The notes below the pieces were generated by a model. That model had not been told where the DNA came from. It made no database searches and saw only the letters and a program-made list of their open reading frames with translations. Shown piece by piece: positions 21,603-35,200 of a stretch of DNA of 64,000 bases (position 1 is its first letter; each line of letters begins with the position of its first letter). Both the position numbers and the translations under genes were made by a program. The DNA comes from Lytechinus variegatus (taxonomy: Eukaryota > Echinodermata > Echinoidea > Temnopleuroida > Toxopneustidae): assembly GCF_018143015.1 (NCBI RefSeq), contig NC_054741.1:61377197-61441196 (forward strand). The letters run 5' to 3'.

Positions 21603-22850
21603 TTTTTTATTCAAATGATAACTTTAGCAGAGGACAAGGAAAATGATGTGTGTGGACAAAGAAAAGAAAGAAAAGGAGTATTAACTGGGAGACAAAAAGA
21701 AAACAAAATATATTACTTTCAACTTTAGTTCAAATAAATTTCATTTATTTCATGTGAAAACTTCATATTTACAGACAAAACGAGAACAACCAAACCTTTG
21801 GAAAATTACTTCGCATAATACACAAAACTGAAATGACATGCAATAAAAATGATAAACATTAAGCAATGCTGCATAATCATTTAATACTTATGATTCAAGA
21901 CCTAAATCAAAATTACTTCACAAGTCATGATAAAACAATCTGATTGAATACTTATGCATTAAAAAGTCTGGATTACATCCTTGTATACATGATAAACAAG
22001 AAAAGATTCCCAAATTTAATCTTTTAATGAGAAAATACTTGACCACTAACAATAAAACAAAAATCACTTGAACGTACAAATTTTCAATTATGTGATTTAA
22101 ACAATACCCTATATGTGGTCTCTCTCTGACATTGGACAACCAGATACCACTGTTTTTTTTAAAAAAGCAGGTAATCTACTTTCAATGCACATTCAAAAGG
22201 TAAATTGAGTACTTTAAAAAATGCATAATTTCATGTTCTTTATTAAAATTTGCGATATTTTGAAAGCAGAGGTGATCTTTATATCATCAGAACAGATTAT
22301 AAAACAATAACATTTCATGGTTTTGTTACAAGTATGTCTTACTGTATTTCATTTATTAAAATGATCAGTTTGTCCTATGTGTACAAGAATTTCCATATTC
22401 AGAAGAATAAATATTCAAGTAATATACTGTATTTTACTAAGAATAATGGTGTTCAGTGATACACGGCCCTAGAAACCTAATGTTAGTATCCTCCAAATGC
22501 TAATAAATGTAATTTCAAGTGATTAGGATTTTAATGCCACTGATTTCATTGTTCTCACATTAAAACACACACAAATCAGGATTCCTTTTTTTGATACACC
22601 ATGTATATTTATTATATGTCCAAACAGGGTCACTGGTTACTTCCAGATAAAATCTGTTTTTTTAGCAATCAGGTAACATGACCAACTACTTGATCACTGA
22701 CCAAATAAAATTAATAAAGTTTGGACCATTTCAAAATAACAATGCATAGTATTATTTTCAAAAGAGAGCTAAATGCCCTACATTAAAGATGAAAGCATGC
22801 ATTATTCAGGGATTTTATCACACCTCTATCAAAATGTGCTCCAAGTGAGG
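21603..22850. other. AT-rich non-coding stretch
   Basis: No coding sequence is supported. It lies downstream of the BEN gene on its transcribed strand and could hold distal 3' sequence, but I see no proof. Confidence 0.35.
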
Positions 22851-22874
22851 CAGACTTCTCCTCTTGCCTGTGAT

Positions 22875-23220
22875 CTAGGCAGAGGCTGTGAATTTTGTCT
22901 TCGCCTTTACGAGTCTGATGCTGTTGCGCAAACTGTCGGCAATACATCTGATGCAGGAGACTCGGACTATGCACAGTGGCTGCTCCTGTCTCCATGATTG
23001 TTATATACTCTGGTCTCGAGTTTAATAGTTCTTGTTATTAATTGACAAGTCTGGTGGCAGTTCTACATGATGTAAAACATGCAGCAAGGCATGGTCAATA
23101 AAAAATAACATGAGACAGGAATGTATGGGTGGTAGCTGCAAACTGCACATAGGTCTTCTGTATCAGACGTATTGCCGACATTTCGCAATAGCATCAGATG
23201 CGTAAAGCCAAAGATAAAAG
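22875..23220. mobile_element. inverted-repeat element
   Basis: TTACGAGTCTGATGCTGTTG with GCAAACTGTCGGCAATACAT is mirrored by ACGTATTGCCGACATTTCGC and AATAGCATCAGATGCGTAAA. The arms are about 70 bp and the spacer about 200 bp. No coding content. Confidence 0.65.
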
Positions 23221-23870
23221 CTGCAGCCAGTGTGTAGATTATAGGCTAACATCTCTCTGATCAAAATCATGTGATGAGAAACAAAAACCTCATTTTAGTC
23301 AAGATGTTGGCAGAAAACGCTAGCCTCAAAGTCATCTGCATATGCAATTACGGAGTACAAAATATTTGCCTCCATTCTTTCATGATTAGACATACCTGTA
23401 TATCCAACACATGAAAATTGCCAGTGGCAACAATTTATACAGACAAAATACCACTTACATGTCCAAATTATCCTCTGGTCAACACTGTAGCCATTTCAAC
23501 ATAGGCAAGTCAGAAAAAATCACTTAATAAAACACTTTATACACACAAAATATATCATACATAATGTCTCATATGGCACACACTGAGGATGGCATCGCAG
23601 AGTGGAACGATCACAAGATATAGCTCGCCATGTACGGATGGAAGGCTTGTGAAAAATACTGAGCGGAATAAAGACTCATATCTACAAAACATCACCAAAT
23701 TATAAATTGTACAGTCAACAGAAATGACTGAAGTAGTCTGTCACTGCTTCATAAAAGACACTGCCATTTTGTAAATGTGGATCATAATACTGTACCTTGC
23801 ATTCAAAAGGCCAGCTAATACATGAAGGGTAGGCCTACTCAATGATTTTAAACAAATCATGTAAAGAATA
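23221..23870. other. non-coding spacer
   Basis: Nothing recognised. Confidence 0.4.
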
Positions 23871-23871
23871 A

Positions 23872-24024
23872 TACCATGGTCACGTTTGCTCTACGGCAGC
23901 CGTACGGCGAGTCGAAAACAGCCGTTTCAACATTTTTTGTACCAACTACATATAGGTGGTTTGAATTGAAATTAATAAAACGGCTGTTGTTGTCTCGCCG
24001 TAGATCAAATGTGACCAAGGTACA
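23872..24024. mobile_element. MITE, CGGCGAGTC family, copy 2
   Basis: ACCATGGTCACGTTTGCTCT with GCCGTACGGCGAGTCGAAAA is mirrored by GTTGTCTCGCCGTAGATCAA with ATGTGACCAAGGTAC. Same family as 19,118-19,282. Confidence 0.75.
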
Positions 24025-24081
24025 TGTATAACATGAAAATTTGACGATTATGCAGTAAAGCCATACGATTACTAAATCATA

Positions 24082-24518
24082 ACGGCCCGAATTCACAAAG
24101 GTGGTTTTGGAAACCCACGGGTGAGTCCATGATTTGTGTAGATTTCCTGTATAATATATTGCTTCTTTTACCGCCTAATATATTGAAAAATGTCTAATTC
24201 TGAACTGCGCTTTTGTCACAGTGTACCAAATTGACGCCTGTTGCCGTGGTTATCCATGATATTTTATTCATGAGTCCACTGTTTTGAATTAATAACTCCA
24301 CTCTTCAAACAGTGGACTCATGAATAAAATAGCGTATCTAACCATGGAAGCAGGCGTCAATTTGGCGCACTGTGACAAAAACGTGAATCAGCATTGGAAA
24401 TTTTTTGTACATGCGCCCGCTACGCGATAAATTAAGCATATTTTAAACAGGAAATCTGCATAAACCATGGATTCAACTGTGGGTTTTAAAAAATAACTTT
24501 GTGAATTTGAGCCATAAA
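24082..24518. mobile_element. MITE, GGCCCGAATTCACAAAG ends
   Basis: GGCCCGAATTCACAAAGGTG with GAAACCCACGGGTGAGTCCA is mirrored by CATGGATTCAACTGTGGGTT with AACTTTGTGAATTTGAGCC. Inner arms also pair: CACAGTGTACCAAATTGACG against CGTCAATTTGGCGCACTGTG, and CATGAGTCCACTGTTT against AAACAGTGGACTCATG. It is a nearly full-length palindrome of about 435 bp. Confidence 0.8.
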
Positions 24519-26057
24519 TTCCCAAACTTTATTCACTTTTACCATAGTTATTGAGATAGCTGTGCAGTCAAAACTGGGACTCTGTTTAGGCACCCAAATA
24601 AGGTGAAATAACATTTTTTAGGCTTGGCCACATAACTACTTAAGAAGTGTTGACTGCCAATTTTCAACTGACAAGCTCTCCTAAAATTAAATGACAGAAT
24701 ATATTTAATAATAATATGCAACATTTATATAGCACTTTATACAAATGTTTGTAAGTGCTGCATACTATTACCCTGTGTCATATGCATCTGCCTATTTCAA
24801 ACAAATCTACATGTGATTAGAAAAATGTTTAATAAATCAATTCTACTTGTCAAAGTCCATTCAATTGTAGAATTGTAAATACAATCCCCCGTCCTCTTCT
24901 TTTGAATAACACAAACATAATACACCAGAGCTGACTTCCCCCTTTAAATTCAGCCATGAGAGGACTTGTTGCTAGAGGAATTATCATTGACCAAAACAAA
25001 GACAGGCTGGTCTGTAGGACCTGATGCATGTTTTTTTTTCTTTATTAACTGATTTTTTTTTCCAATAATGTACTTTGTATAGGAAGCTGGCAGATGCTAT
25101 GAAATAATACAAACCCTGTTTCACATATCATCACACAATATACCAAAGACATACACATATATCTGTTTCAGATTGGCAAATTAACCAAAAGATGTATGTA
25201 ACAACTCCACAATTGTTGATCAAATGGCTAAACTCAAATGAAATACAAGTAGTGTTTTCCCCTTTCATTTGATTAAGTATTCTGCAAAAAAAATATATAA
25301 CATATTCATTACGTGATATGTTTATGAGTTGGTCAAGATAAAAGAATAGCAACCTCTTTCATGTAATGAAAGGGAATGGTAAATATTTCTAAAACTCAGA
25401 TTAGAGCAGAAGTGTCATAATCTAGAACACATATGCAAAATAAAAACAATGCAAACGTAAAATATGTTTTAAAACAAAAATTTTTGTCCATTTTTGTAGG
25501 TTAAACTCATAATTTTAAAATGAAATATGTTCCTGAGATTACAAAATGAGTTGAATGTTCTAATATGAGAAATCTTCTCAAAAGAAATTATCTTCCTTTC
25601 TTCACAAGTGTAAAAGGAGATGATATACCATTCAGCATTAAAGAAAAGACTTATTTAATGAAGCAAGAGGAAAGAATGTTAAACAGAACACCTAAAATAT
25701 ATTTAAAAAATTATATCAACAAAAACATGAAAGAAAACAGAAAAGAAACAAAGAATATTTTGTTATAATGACAGTGCAAGGTATAGATTGGAATATTGAC
25801 TTTCAGCAACAGAGATTGGATCAATATACTTTATGACATCGTGAATCTAAAACAGTTCAAAGCAATGACAAGCAATTGGTGATTCATCTGGGCAACAACA
25901 AAAAAATCTTTCTCACTTTACTGAGAAATAACAAATAACTGGTTTTAACAAGTGAGAAACACAAATTACATTTCCTTTCAGATATGGAAATAAGTGAGAA
26001 ACGCATTTTACAGTTCCTTTCAGATATGGTCACATTCCTCAAATAGCTTTGGAATGT
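24519..26057. other. probable 3' flank / 3' UTR of exon 9b
   Basis: AT-rich non-coding sequence. On the minus strand an ATTAAA occurs near 25,650 and an AATAAA near 25,041, either of which could serve the 9b isoform. No other gene is supported. The open frame at 25,565-25,768 is lysine-rich AT bias. Confidence 0.35.
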
Positions 26058-26242
26058 TCACGTACTCTCATCAGGGACATGTGGAGTGTTCTGCTTGAGA
26101 ATCAAACTTGTGGGTAATTGACTGGGAAACGACGGAGACCAGGTCTTTTTCATCGCTCTATACCTCAAGTTGGACAGCCGACCATTGATGGCTTGCCCGA
26201 TATCGCAGTGCTTAACTTGAGGAAACTTGCAGTATACTGCAT
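26058..26242 (-). CDS. BEN gene exon 9b (distal terminal exon)
   Basis: The acceptor TTTTTCCTCTCAG, same phase as 9a, makes an Asn codon with exon 8. It encodes AVYCKFPQVKHCDIGQAING, RLSNLRYRAMKKTWSPSFPS and a 20-residue hydrophilic tail ending VPDEST. It is homologous to 9a over about 30 residues, then unrelated. In 9b the basic tail of 9a is replaced by a Ser/Pro-rich, nearly neutral one. Confidence 0.88.
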
Positions 26243-29200
26243 CTGAGAGGAAAAATGGACAGAGATCGAGAAAGGAAGACAGATGCGACAGGTGGGGAGA
26301 GAGAAGAAAGATGCAACATGGTAATGGCACTTTCACACATGGGATGGTAGCCGAAAAACATCTTAAACTGATTTTATTGGAAAGTAGGAACACGTCACAT
26401 CTCCTTACACTGTCGTCGTATGCTGAACAAGTGGGTACATTCACATTGATAACTAAGTTGTGTCTTCAGTGACCCTGTTTGAGCCTCCTGCGGTGCTCCC
26501 GTTTCTGCTCGCGGTATCTGATGCTGGAGAGACGTCCGTTGATGGCCTGTCCAATGTCGCAGTGTGAGATGTTGGGGAATCTGGTGGTAACCGCTTCTGT
26601 GGATAGAATAAGAGAGGAAGAGGAGGGAATAGGGTGGAGGAAACGCGGAAGTGGGTGGGGTTGGTTATAAAGATGATTGGGATGGAGGGATTGATTATAA
26701 GGACAAGGGTGAAGCATACAGGAATGTATAGAGGGTGATGACAAAGATGTTTTGCGTGACAGGGTTGAGAGTGCAAGTGGATGGTTAAGAAGATATTGAA
26801 GAAAGCATTCCACACACACACACACACAGAGCAATTTTCAGGCAGGAATTATTGAGGGTGATAGCAAAGATGTTTTGTGCAACAGGGTCGATAGTGCAAT
26901 AGTGCAAGTGGGTGGTTAGGAAGATGAAGAAACCATGCCAAACAAACACACACATGAAATAGTTTTCAGGCAAGAATGTACGTAGGGTGATAACAAATAT
27001 GTTTTGTGTGACAGGGTTGATAGTGCAATCGGATGGTCAGGAAGCAAGCATTCCACACACGCACACAATAGTTTTTAGGACAGGAATGGATAGAGGATGA
27101 TAACACAGAAGTTTCGTGTGACATGGTCAATGGGGTGATCAAAAGTAGCATGGTGTTTTAGTGTCACACACAAACACACAAAACACACATGCAAATACAC
27201 ACAATAGTTTTTTTTCAAGGCAGGTATGAATACAGGGATAAACAAGGTTAAATAATTAAGGAAAAGAGATAAAAATAGAGGGAGTGAGGATATAGATAAT
27301 TTTTTATTATTATTTATAGAGTTGAAGCGAAGCAGTACACCAAATGATGAGGTCAGGCAGCACAGGCAGCAAGCAGTATAAGGTAAGAAAGGAATCATAA
27401 CAAAGATCAAAGAATTGAAAGATGAAAGACAAAAGCAAAAGAAAAAGAAGACAAGAGATAAGATAGTAAAATGTGGCATAATTTGTAATAAAAGGCATGA
27501 GAGAGAGGTGGATTGTAAGATAAAAATAGGAGAATTTGAAGTAAAATAAGATGATTATAAGAAAAATGGTGATCATTACAGATGAAAATATACATCCAGG
27601 AACGATGCATAAATTTACCAAGGAAACCCATAAGCATTTTGGAAATGGTTTGCAAAGAAAGTATAACAGAGTGAAAGAGAGCAGGAAGATACTCGCAAAC
27701 TCGGGGAGAGGAAGAGAAGGAAGGAAGAAAAAGTGCTTGCATAGTAGTTAGGGAAATCGTGAATGTGAGGAAGGAAAGGAGTCAGGAAAAAAACAAAAAA
27801 TGATTCTGTTAAACAACATGAAAAAAGACCAATGTTTTTCAATCATAAATTTTCACATTCTCACCCTATTTAACCACAGAATGTTACAGGCTTTATTATT
27901 TTGTTTCATAAAAAATATTAACCCATTATTTATATCTGCTTTACTTCACTGCAGATTAATTTGACTGATGTATAATGCCACAATTAAGCCCTTAAAATGG
28001 TTTAACATTTTCCTTACATAAATTTATCTATTAAGTTTGAAGATTTAATGCTACAGAACAAGAGGAGGTGTTTAGTGAAGCCTTTTCATTATGAGTGGAC
28101 TTTGCACAGGTAAACTGCTGATTCGTCTATTGCCAACTCGTCTACTCATCACATGGTCTACCTTCATTTAGTCTAAAGCCATTCCGTCCATCAACATTTC
28201 GTCCAACAACCATTATTTGGTCCAATAATCACTTCATCTAATCACCAGTTCGTCTATGACCATTTCGTCTACTAACCAGTTGGTCTAATAGCCATTTTCT
28301 CTTCATTCGTTTTACCCAATTAACACTTTTCCAATTAGACCAAATGGTTTATGGACTAAATGGCTATTGGACCAACTGGTTATTAGACGAAATGGTGAGA
28401 AGACGAAATGGCAATTAGACCATATGGAGAGTGGACGAACTGATGGTAGACCAAATGATAGTAGACGAGTTGGTAATTAGACGAATTGGCATTAGACCAA
28501 TTGGAAATAAACCCTTTTACACATGACTAGAACATTTCCTGGGGTCCATCTTACAAAGAGTTGCGATCGATCCAATCGATTGCACCTATAGAAATCAAGC
28601 AAGGTCAACATATAAAATGCATAATTGTTCAAAAAAAATTCTAGATATAAATGTATATCTATAAATTCATTGATTTCTCGACAATCTGGTGTGCTCTCCT
28701 GTGTTTACAAAGGACATTTTCAAATTTCCTTTAGACAAAATTGTCATGGATTTCCATAGAGTTACAATTGATTGGATCAATCGTAACAAGATGGGGCCCA
28801 GGTGTTTAATGAGATACCAAAACTTTTCCCTGGTGTTACAACAAAGAAAATGTAGGGCCCTGTTTCCTAAAACTCTGAACAAATTTGGACAAATAATAAA
28901 CTTGGCATTCTAATGGTCGTAACACCAAGAATTTAAATTTTCAAAGAAGACCTTTCAACAAGTTAAACAGGATTTAAAAAAAATTAAACTTATTTAGAAC
29001 TTTGAGTCACATGTTCCAGTATTTTGTAAAATTGTGCATAACTTGAAACTATGAAATAACCCTTTCAATCATTCTATTCATCTTAACCTAAATATTAAAA
29101 AGAATGATTACTCACTATAGATGGCATCGACTTTCTTTGGATCAAGGGCTTGTCTTGGCTCTGCGGTAGAGTCCCTGGTGCTCTTTCCACCTCGCAGGTT

Positions 29201-32200
29201 ACTATTGAGGAGCGTTTCCATGGAGAAGACGAATGGGAGGAGACGGCGGGTAAAGGCGGTGGGTTGGTCCAGAGCATTAAGGCCGTCCCAAACCTCGCGG
29301 TTGATGAACACACCACTTCCCGGATGAATCTCAACCTAATGATGATCATCAGAATAAATCAGAGAATTACAAATAATGATGGCGATGATGAAGACAATCA
29401 CAATGACAATGATGATGTTAATGATAATATAGTAGTGGTGGTGGAGATGATTATGATGATGGTGATGGTAATGGTGGTGCTTATGATGATAGTTGTGGTG
29501 GTGCTGGAGGTGGAGGTGATGCATAAATTTAAGAACTTTAAATTTAAATTTTTAAATTTCATTATGAGAATGTTTTCATTTCCAATTGATCTCTATGACT
29601 TAACTCTATGACTTAACCCCCAAAATTTGGATCAGATCATCATTTAATCACATATGACCAATAAACAAGATGCCTTTGTCTACCGTTTATGGTGGAAAAA
29701 GGTTTAAAATTGTAATATGCACCATTTTAGTCAAACTTTTACCTGGTCGGAATTTTGAGTTGCTTGTTTCTTAGATGGAGATGGCGAGGATATCATCTCA
29801 TTTTTTATTAGTTTCGTTGGCGAAAGGATGACTTTGGGCTTTCCTGAGATCTTCTCCAAATTAGCTTTCTGCCTGAGCTATATGTGGATAAAAGAGGAAA
29901 TATACAAGTGCTTATATGATTTAGGATTAGAATAATGCAGTTGAAGAAACGATGTGAATGTAAAGAAGCAACAGGAGATGAAGAAAAGAAAGAAGAAGAC
30001 AGGGAGGAAGGGCGAAAGAGACATTAAAGATGGTGAAGAAGAAAAACATTGAATATGAAAGACAGAAGTTAAATATCAACCATGGTTTAGCTCTGTCATG
30101 TTGACAGCTCAGTATCAGTTGTTTCAAACCGGGGGGGGGGGGTTCAGTCAAATATATAGCTGTACACATGTGTGACCAAAAAAACATGTTTAAAGGGGTG
30201 CTTTTTCAGTTTTGGCCGCACGTACACTCATGATTTTCAAGAAAAAGGGTGGTTTTAAGACTGGTAAAATGGTCAATTGCAGGGTCAAACGTATTTAGAG
30301 TATTTTTTTTCCAAAGCTTTTTTTAAAGACTAGTCAAACGTGATTAGGGTATGTTTTTTTCCCCCAAGCTTTTTCCCCGAGGTCATATTCCGGCGATGAC
30401 TTTTTTAGGGGCCAAAATGTGTAATAAAGCCGGCAAAATACTTGTTTAGGGTTATTTTGCACACAGAGAAAAACAACTCGATTAGGGGGTGTTTGGAAAT
30501 AATCAGGTCCCGCACGTGTACAGAAGTACATTTGACTGCCCCCCCCCCCCCCCCCCGGGGTAACAAAATCAGAGGTCAATTTCATCAAGAACATATTACA
30601 AGTGTGGTATATTTATCATTATGGTAACGAGGGAATAATTTTCCTGGTATCGCATCGCAACTTGCTCCACATTTTTTTAAGACTGCTACACATAAAATCT
30701 TTTGTATAGCATATTTTTACATAGGACTGTATATTACATGTACTTTGTTGAGAGCTTTTCTCTTATGACCAAAAATGCTACTCCAATTTGTAAAGCAAAA
30801 TTATTCCCTGGTAACTACTATGATAACAGGGCTGAGCAGCCAATCAAAATCAATGATTCATGGAAGTTGCCATAATCGTAAATCTCCCATGAAACGGGCC
30901 CCTGTAAGCACCCAAAGAAGACTTACAATTTCAGCTTCTTTCTTCAGCACGCCCGCCTTGGAGAACTGACCCGGGCGTCTCCTCCCTTTGCTGACAGCAA
31001 ACTTATTACCAGGTTGAGACAATGCCTTCCTCTTAACCACTTTGCTGCTCTTGTCCTCGGGAGAACATCTGACGTTGTTGTGGGTGCCCAGAGCCTTGAG
31101 GGCTATCGCATGCACCTTTGGAAGTTCTGAAATAGTAGGTACAAGATTTATTCAAGATGTTTTATAAATGAAATGAAAATACACAAGTACATAACAAGCT
31201 CTAATGGCTATATTGTAAATGCTGCCCTGAGAGTAGGCACTGAGAAGGGACAGGCATTTTTTTTCAATTGCATTTAATGTCACACCTATCTTGGGACTTC
31301 CTAAATGGTGTAAGGTTGGATAATCAAAGCTTACTTCATTTGAAAAATGTTTTATTTGATAGGATTCATAAAATTCAGTTGTTCGTTTGTTTTCTTATTA
31401 TTGAAATCTTTGAAATTTGCTGAAAATATCACCTTTGCTTCTAATGAAATCAAATTAACAATAGAGAGCGGCGTTGGCTCAGTCGGTAACGCGTCTGCCC
31501 GTCGAACCACAGATCGTGGGTTCGAGTCCACCCCGGGCGGATGACTGAAGCCAGTGCATTGTGTGTAAACGTCTCTCCAATGTTTCATAGATGCAGGCCA
31601 TGTTACAATGGAAAACACTCCATCCCTCGGATAGGACATTAAATGGAGGCCCAGTGTAGAGTCACCACCCTTGCACGTTAAGAACCCACTGCACTATTCG
31701 TATAAGAGTAGGGGAAACCCCCGTGTAGTGGTCCACCTGCATTTCCCCGAATCAGTTATATCGGGAGGAGAGACCTGCGGGTCATAGTGATTCAGTTCGC
31801 TTTTCGCCTCCCAGGCACAGGTGACGCCAAACAAATAATAATAATAATGTCATGCAGGAAAGACATTTTAGCTAATTTGGGTTAACAACACATCTCTCCT
31901 CAAAGGATGCCACCCTCACATCAAAACCACAGCACCATCATGTAAGCTCCTTCAGGAGATCATGTTGATTGTTCATCGACCCAGTCATATCTGTGTAGCT
32001 TATAGCAATCAGGGATCACATCAAGAAGAAAACATGACAGACGGATTTAATATGGTGAGACCAACATGGTGTGAACACCACTCTTGGTTCAAGAACCTAA
32101 AGGCTTCCATTCTTGTCAGTGTGAACAACTTACAACACAATTGATTTCAAACTTCCTAAACTGGCACCAAAAATGAAATATGTACAAATTTATTAGGAGG

Positions 32201-35200
32201 TCCTGTCTGCTTCTCACGGACTGTGGCAGAGTTTGAATTCAGAATCAACATGGCCTTAAGTGGGCTAACACCTCAACCATCAGTGGACTGCTGTCTTATT
32301 CATGCAGCAATGCATTCAGACTTAATCAGAGTGAGGGGGGGGGTCACTTTCCAACATAAAGTAAAATAATAACAAAATAAAATGAAAATAATTGGGTCTA
32401 GGGCTGGGAGCCTGTTTCCATGTACATGTACCTTTGCAAACTTCATGTCTGAGTAGCATGATTTCATCTCTCAGTCCTCTAACTTCTAATCTCAGCTTCT
32501 CGAGCTCCGAGAGCTCGTACTCTGGTGGGTACTCTCCTCCTTCGCTCCCTAATTCCTCTTCCTCCTCCTCCTCACCATCCTCCATCTCATCACCCTGAAC
32601 ATCAGGCCCCATCCCATCTGTGGAATCTGGAGTTGGTATCAAGAAGGATCAGATTAAAACAAACTAGGATACGTGTATGTATTGCATCTTCATAAATAAT
32701 TATCAAACAATTTTAAATATTCTGCTAAAAGATAAAATCACTCATCAAGGTAAAAAACAGCCATTTAGATGAAAGAAATAGCCCCCAAAATTCAATAATC
32801 GCAATGTGGCCAAAAGAATAGCCCCTAAAACACAAACTTTATTTCCTGTCCTTCAAGTACCTCCCAGCAATAAAGTTTATTTGCAGTATGCCAAAGTCAC
32901 AGCAATGAAACAGACTACAAACTAATCAAAGTTATTATTATTCTGAATGGCTAATATTGTTGGCTGGTTTGGAATTGGTTCTGTAATATGTGACAATAGG
33001 AAATTATGAAAATGGCAGTTTTCAGGTAGATTGATGGCATGTGATGTCTTACATTCTATTTCCCTGTCAGATGAAGTATCAGGGAATGCTTCTGGGTCCT
33101 GGTCTTCTTGGCCTGGTTCTTGGTCTAGGTTTGGTTCTTGGTCTTTATTGGGCTGGGTCTGGTCCTCATCAGAAACCCTCTTCTGTCCAGCTTTCCTCTG
33201 GGAAGAAGATGGTGACATGTCTGATTCTTCAGCCTTCTTGGTTTTCCTTGATCGCTTCTAAATTTTGTAGAATAATGAAGAAATAAATAGGATAAATTTA
33301 ATAAGAATGTGGTCTAATCAAATACTTAATATGCCATTAGGTTCCAAAAGCTAAAACAACATCTAATGACATCCAATTTGTCTCCAGTGTTATCTTTCAT
33401 TGGAAAAAATGTTTTCAAAGGATATTATTATCATTTTATTTGGCAGAATATAAAACAAGTAAAATACAATAATAAAAATAATTGTTACAATAAACTGTGT
33501 ATCAATTTGCTTTTTACACAGTAGTGGTAAAATCATCTAATTCTAACACGGAAACAACAGTAAGATTAATTACTAAATAATTATATAATCAAAACTGATA
33601 CCACTATATATTGTCCAATCAAGGTCTAATGGTTATGCACCAATTATACAGTGCCGGTCTAATGGTTCTGAGTTGACTCAAAATTGTTTACCAAATGGAG
33701 GGTCATGGGTTAAAACCCAGCTATAATGTCATATTACTTTTTTAAAGTTTAAGAAATTCAAGAAACTGATTCATATTGGATGTTGCACTCAACCCTGGTA
33801 AGGTGAATGGCAACCGGCATGATTTATTCCTTGAATGCAGGGACAGGAATTTCAAACTCAACTACCTGTAGCTGAAATAATAAAATACACCTTTCGATAG
33901 ATTATTTATAGACAGCATTATATACATGTAAATCCTTTTGCTATCATTTTTACAATAATTCTACACATCTTTGTTTACCTTCTCATCGCCACTGGACCGC
34001 GCAACATCAGTGTCGGTTTCATCGTCGCTCTCGTACAAACGTTTCTTGGGGATCCTTTTGCGCTTGCCAGAGACGACCAGGTCGTTTTGACTCTTCTGAG
34101 ATGTCATGTCGTGAAGTGCTTTCTTCAACTCAGATTCTTTGTCTGCAAAGATATATAACAAGGAATTGGAATTACAGTACGGATGGGACATTGATGTCTT
34201 TTAATGCAAGTAAAAGTGAACACTCTCTACCCAGGTGCATGTGGCATAATTGTGCTTTCTTTCCTTGAATTTATCATACAATACAACCATAATTGGAATG
34301 AACAGAAGTGGGGGGGGGGGGAATGTAAATTCCTACATACATGTACATCCCTTCAAACATAACTTATATATATCCAAGACCTTTAGAAGAGTATAGAGAC
34401 ATTATATCATAATGTGATATGGGCTATACACAAACTGTTTTTCATTATTATTATCTATAGGCCTATGTGTGCAAGTACATGTAGTTCACTGCCCAATTAC
34501 ATGTAAAGGCCATATACCAGGTGCATGACATAAATAAGGAACTCAATTAGGCAATTAAAAAAAAAAAATCCAGCCATATTGTTAATGCATACGCAGTGGC
34601 GTACCCAGGAATTTCCAAAGGGGGGGGGGCAAATTAGTCTGCCAAAAAATTTGACAAGCAAAAAAAAAAGGTCTTCAACCACAAATACGAAATAGGATTT
34701 TGTACCAGAATAAATTGACAAAAAAAAGAAAGGTTAAGTTCAAAAGAGGGGGCCACTTGTGGCTTGCTAGGGATCAGTTGTGACTCGTCAGGGGGGGGGG
34801 GGCAGGGTTACGTCCCTTGCATGAGCTGTGACTCATCAGGGGGGGGGGGCAGCCTGCCCCCCCCCCTGCTAGGTATGCTAGTGTGCATAAGGTACTCATG
34901 TTAAAATTGTTCTCTGGTGAATGGCTAAATTACATGTATATTTATACTTTTTAAACAATTTCAGAACTTGACTTCATGACCTGCTTTTTGTCACGGACAT
35001 GTATATCCAATAGACATTAAGTAAAGCTTACATACTTCATGTATATATGTGACAAGTATACGCTCCATTATATCATGGGAATACTGATGAATATCAAATA
35101 GTATTTTCCAAAAACTTTTGTTCTTACGCCTAAGAATTTTGCAACATTGCAGCAATGTGGTATGAACAGGGTCAGCCAGAATGTTAATCAGCCAATACGC

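Noticed and set aside
27075-27842. Chain of hydrophobic minus-strand frames resembling membrane proteins
   Set aside because: The sequence is purine-rich on plus, so the minus frames are Phe/Leu/Ser-rich by composition. They lie within intron 8 and lack splice support.
31466-31540. Possible functional tRNA gene
   Set aside because: A and B boxes are present, but the segment continues directly into a conserved SINE body and the acceptor stem does not pair well by eye.
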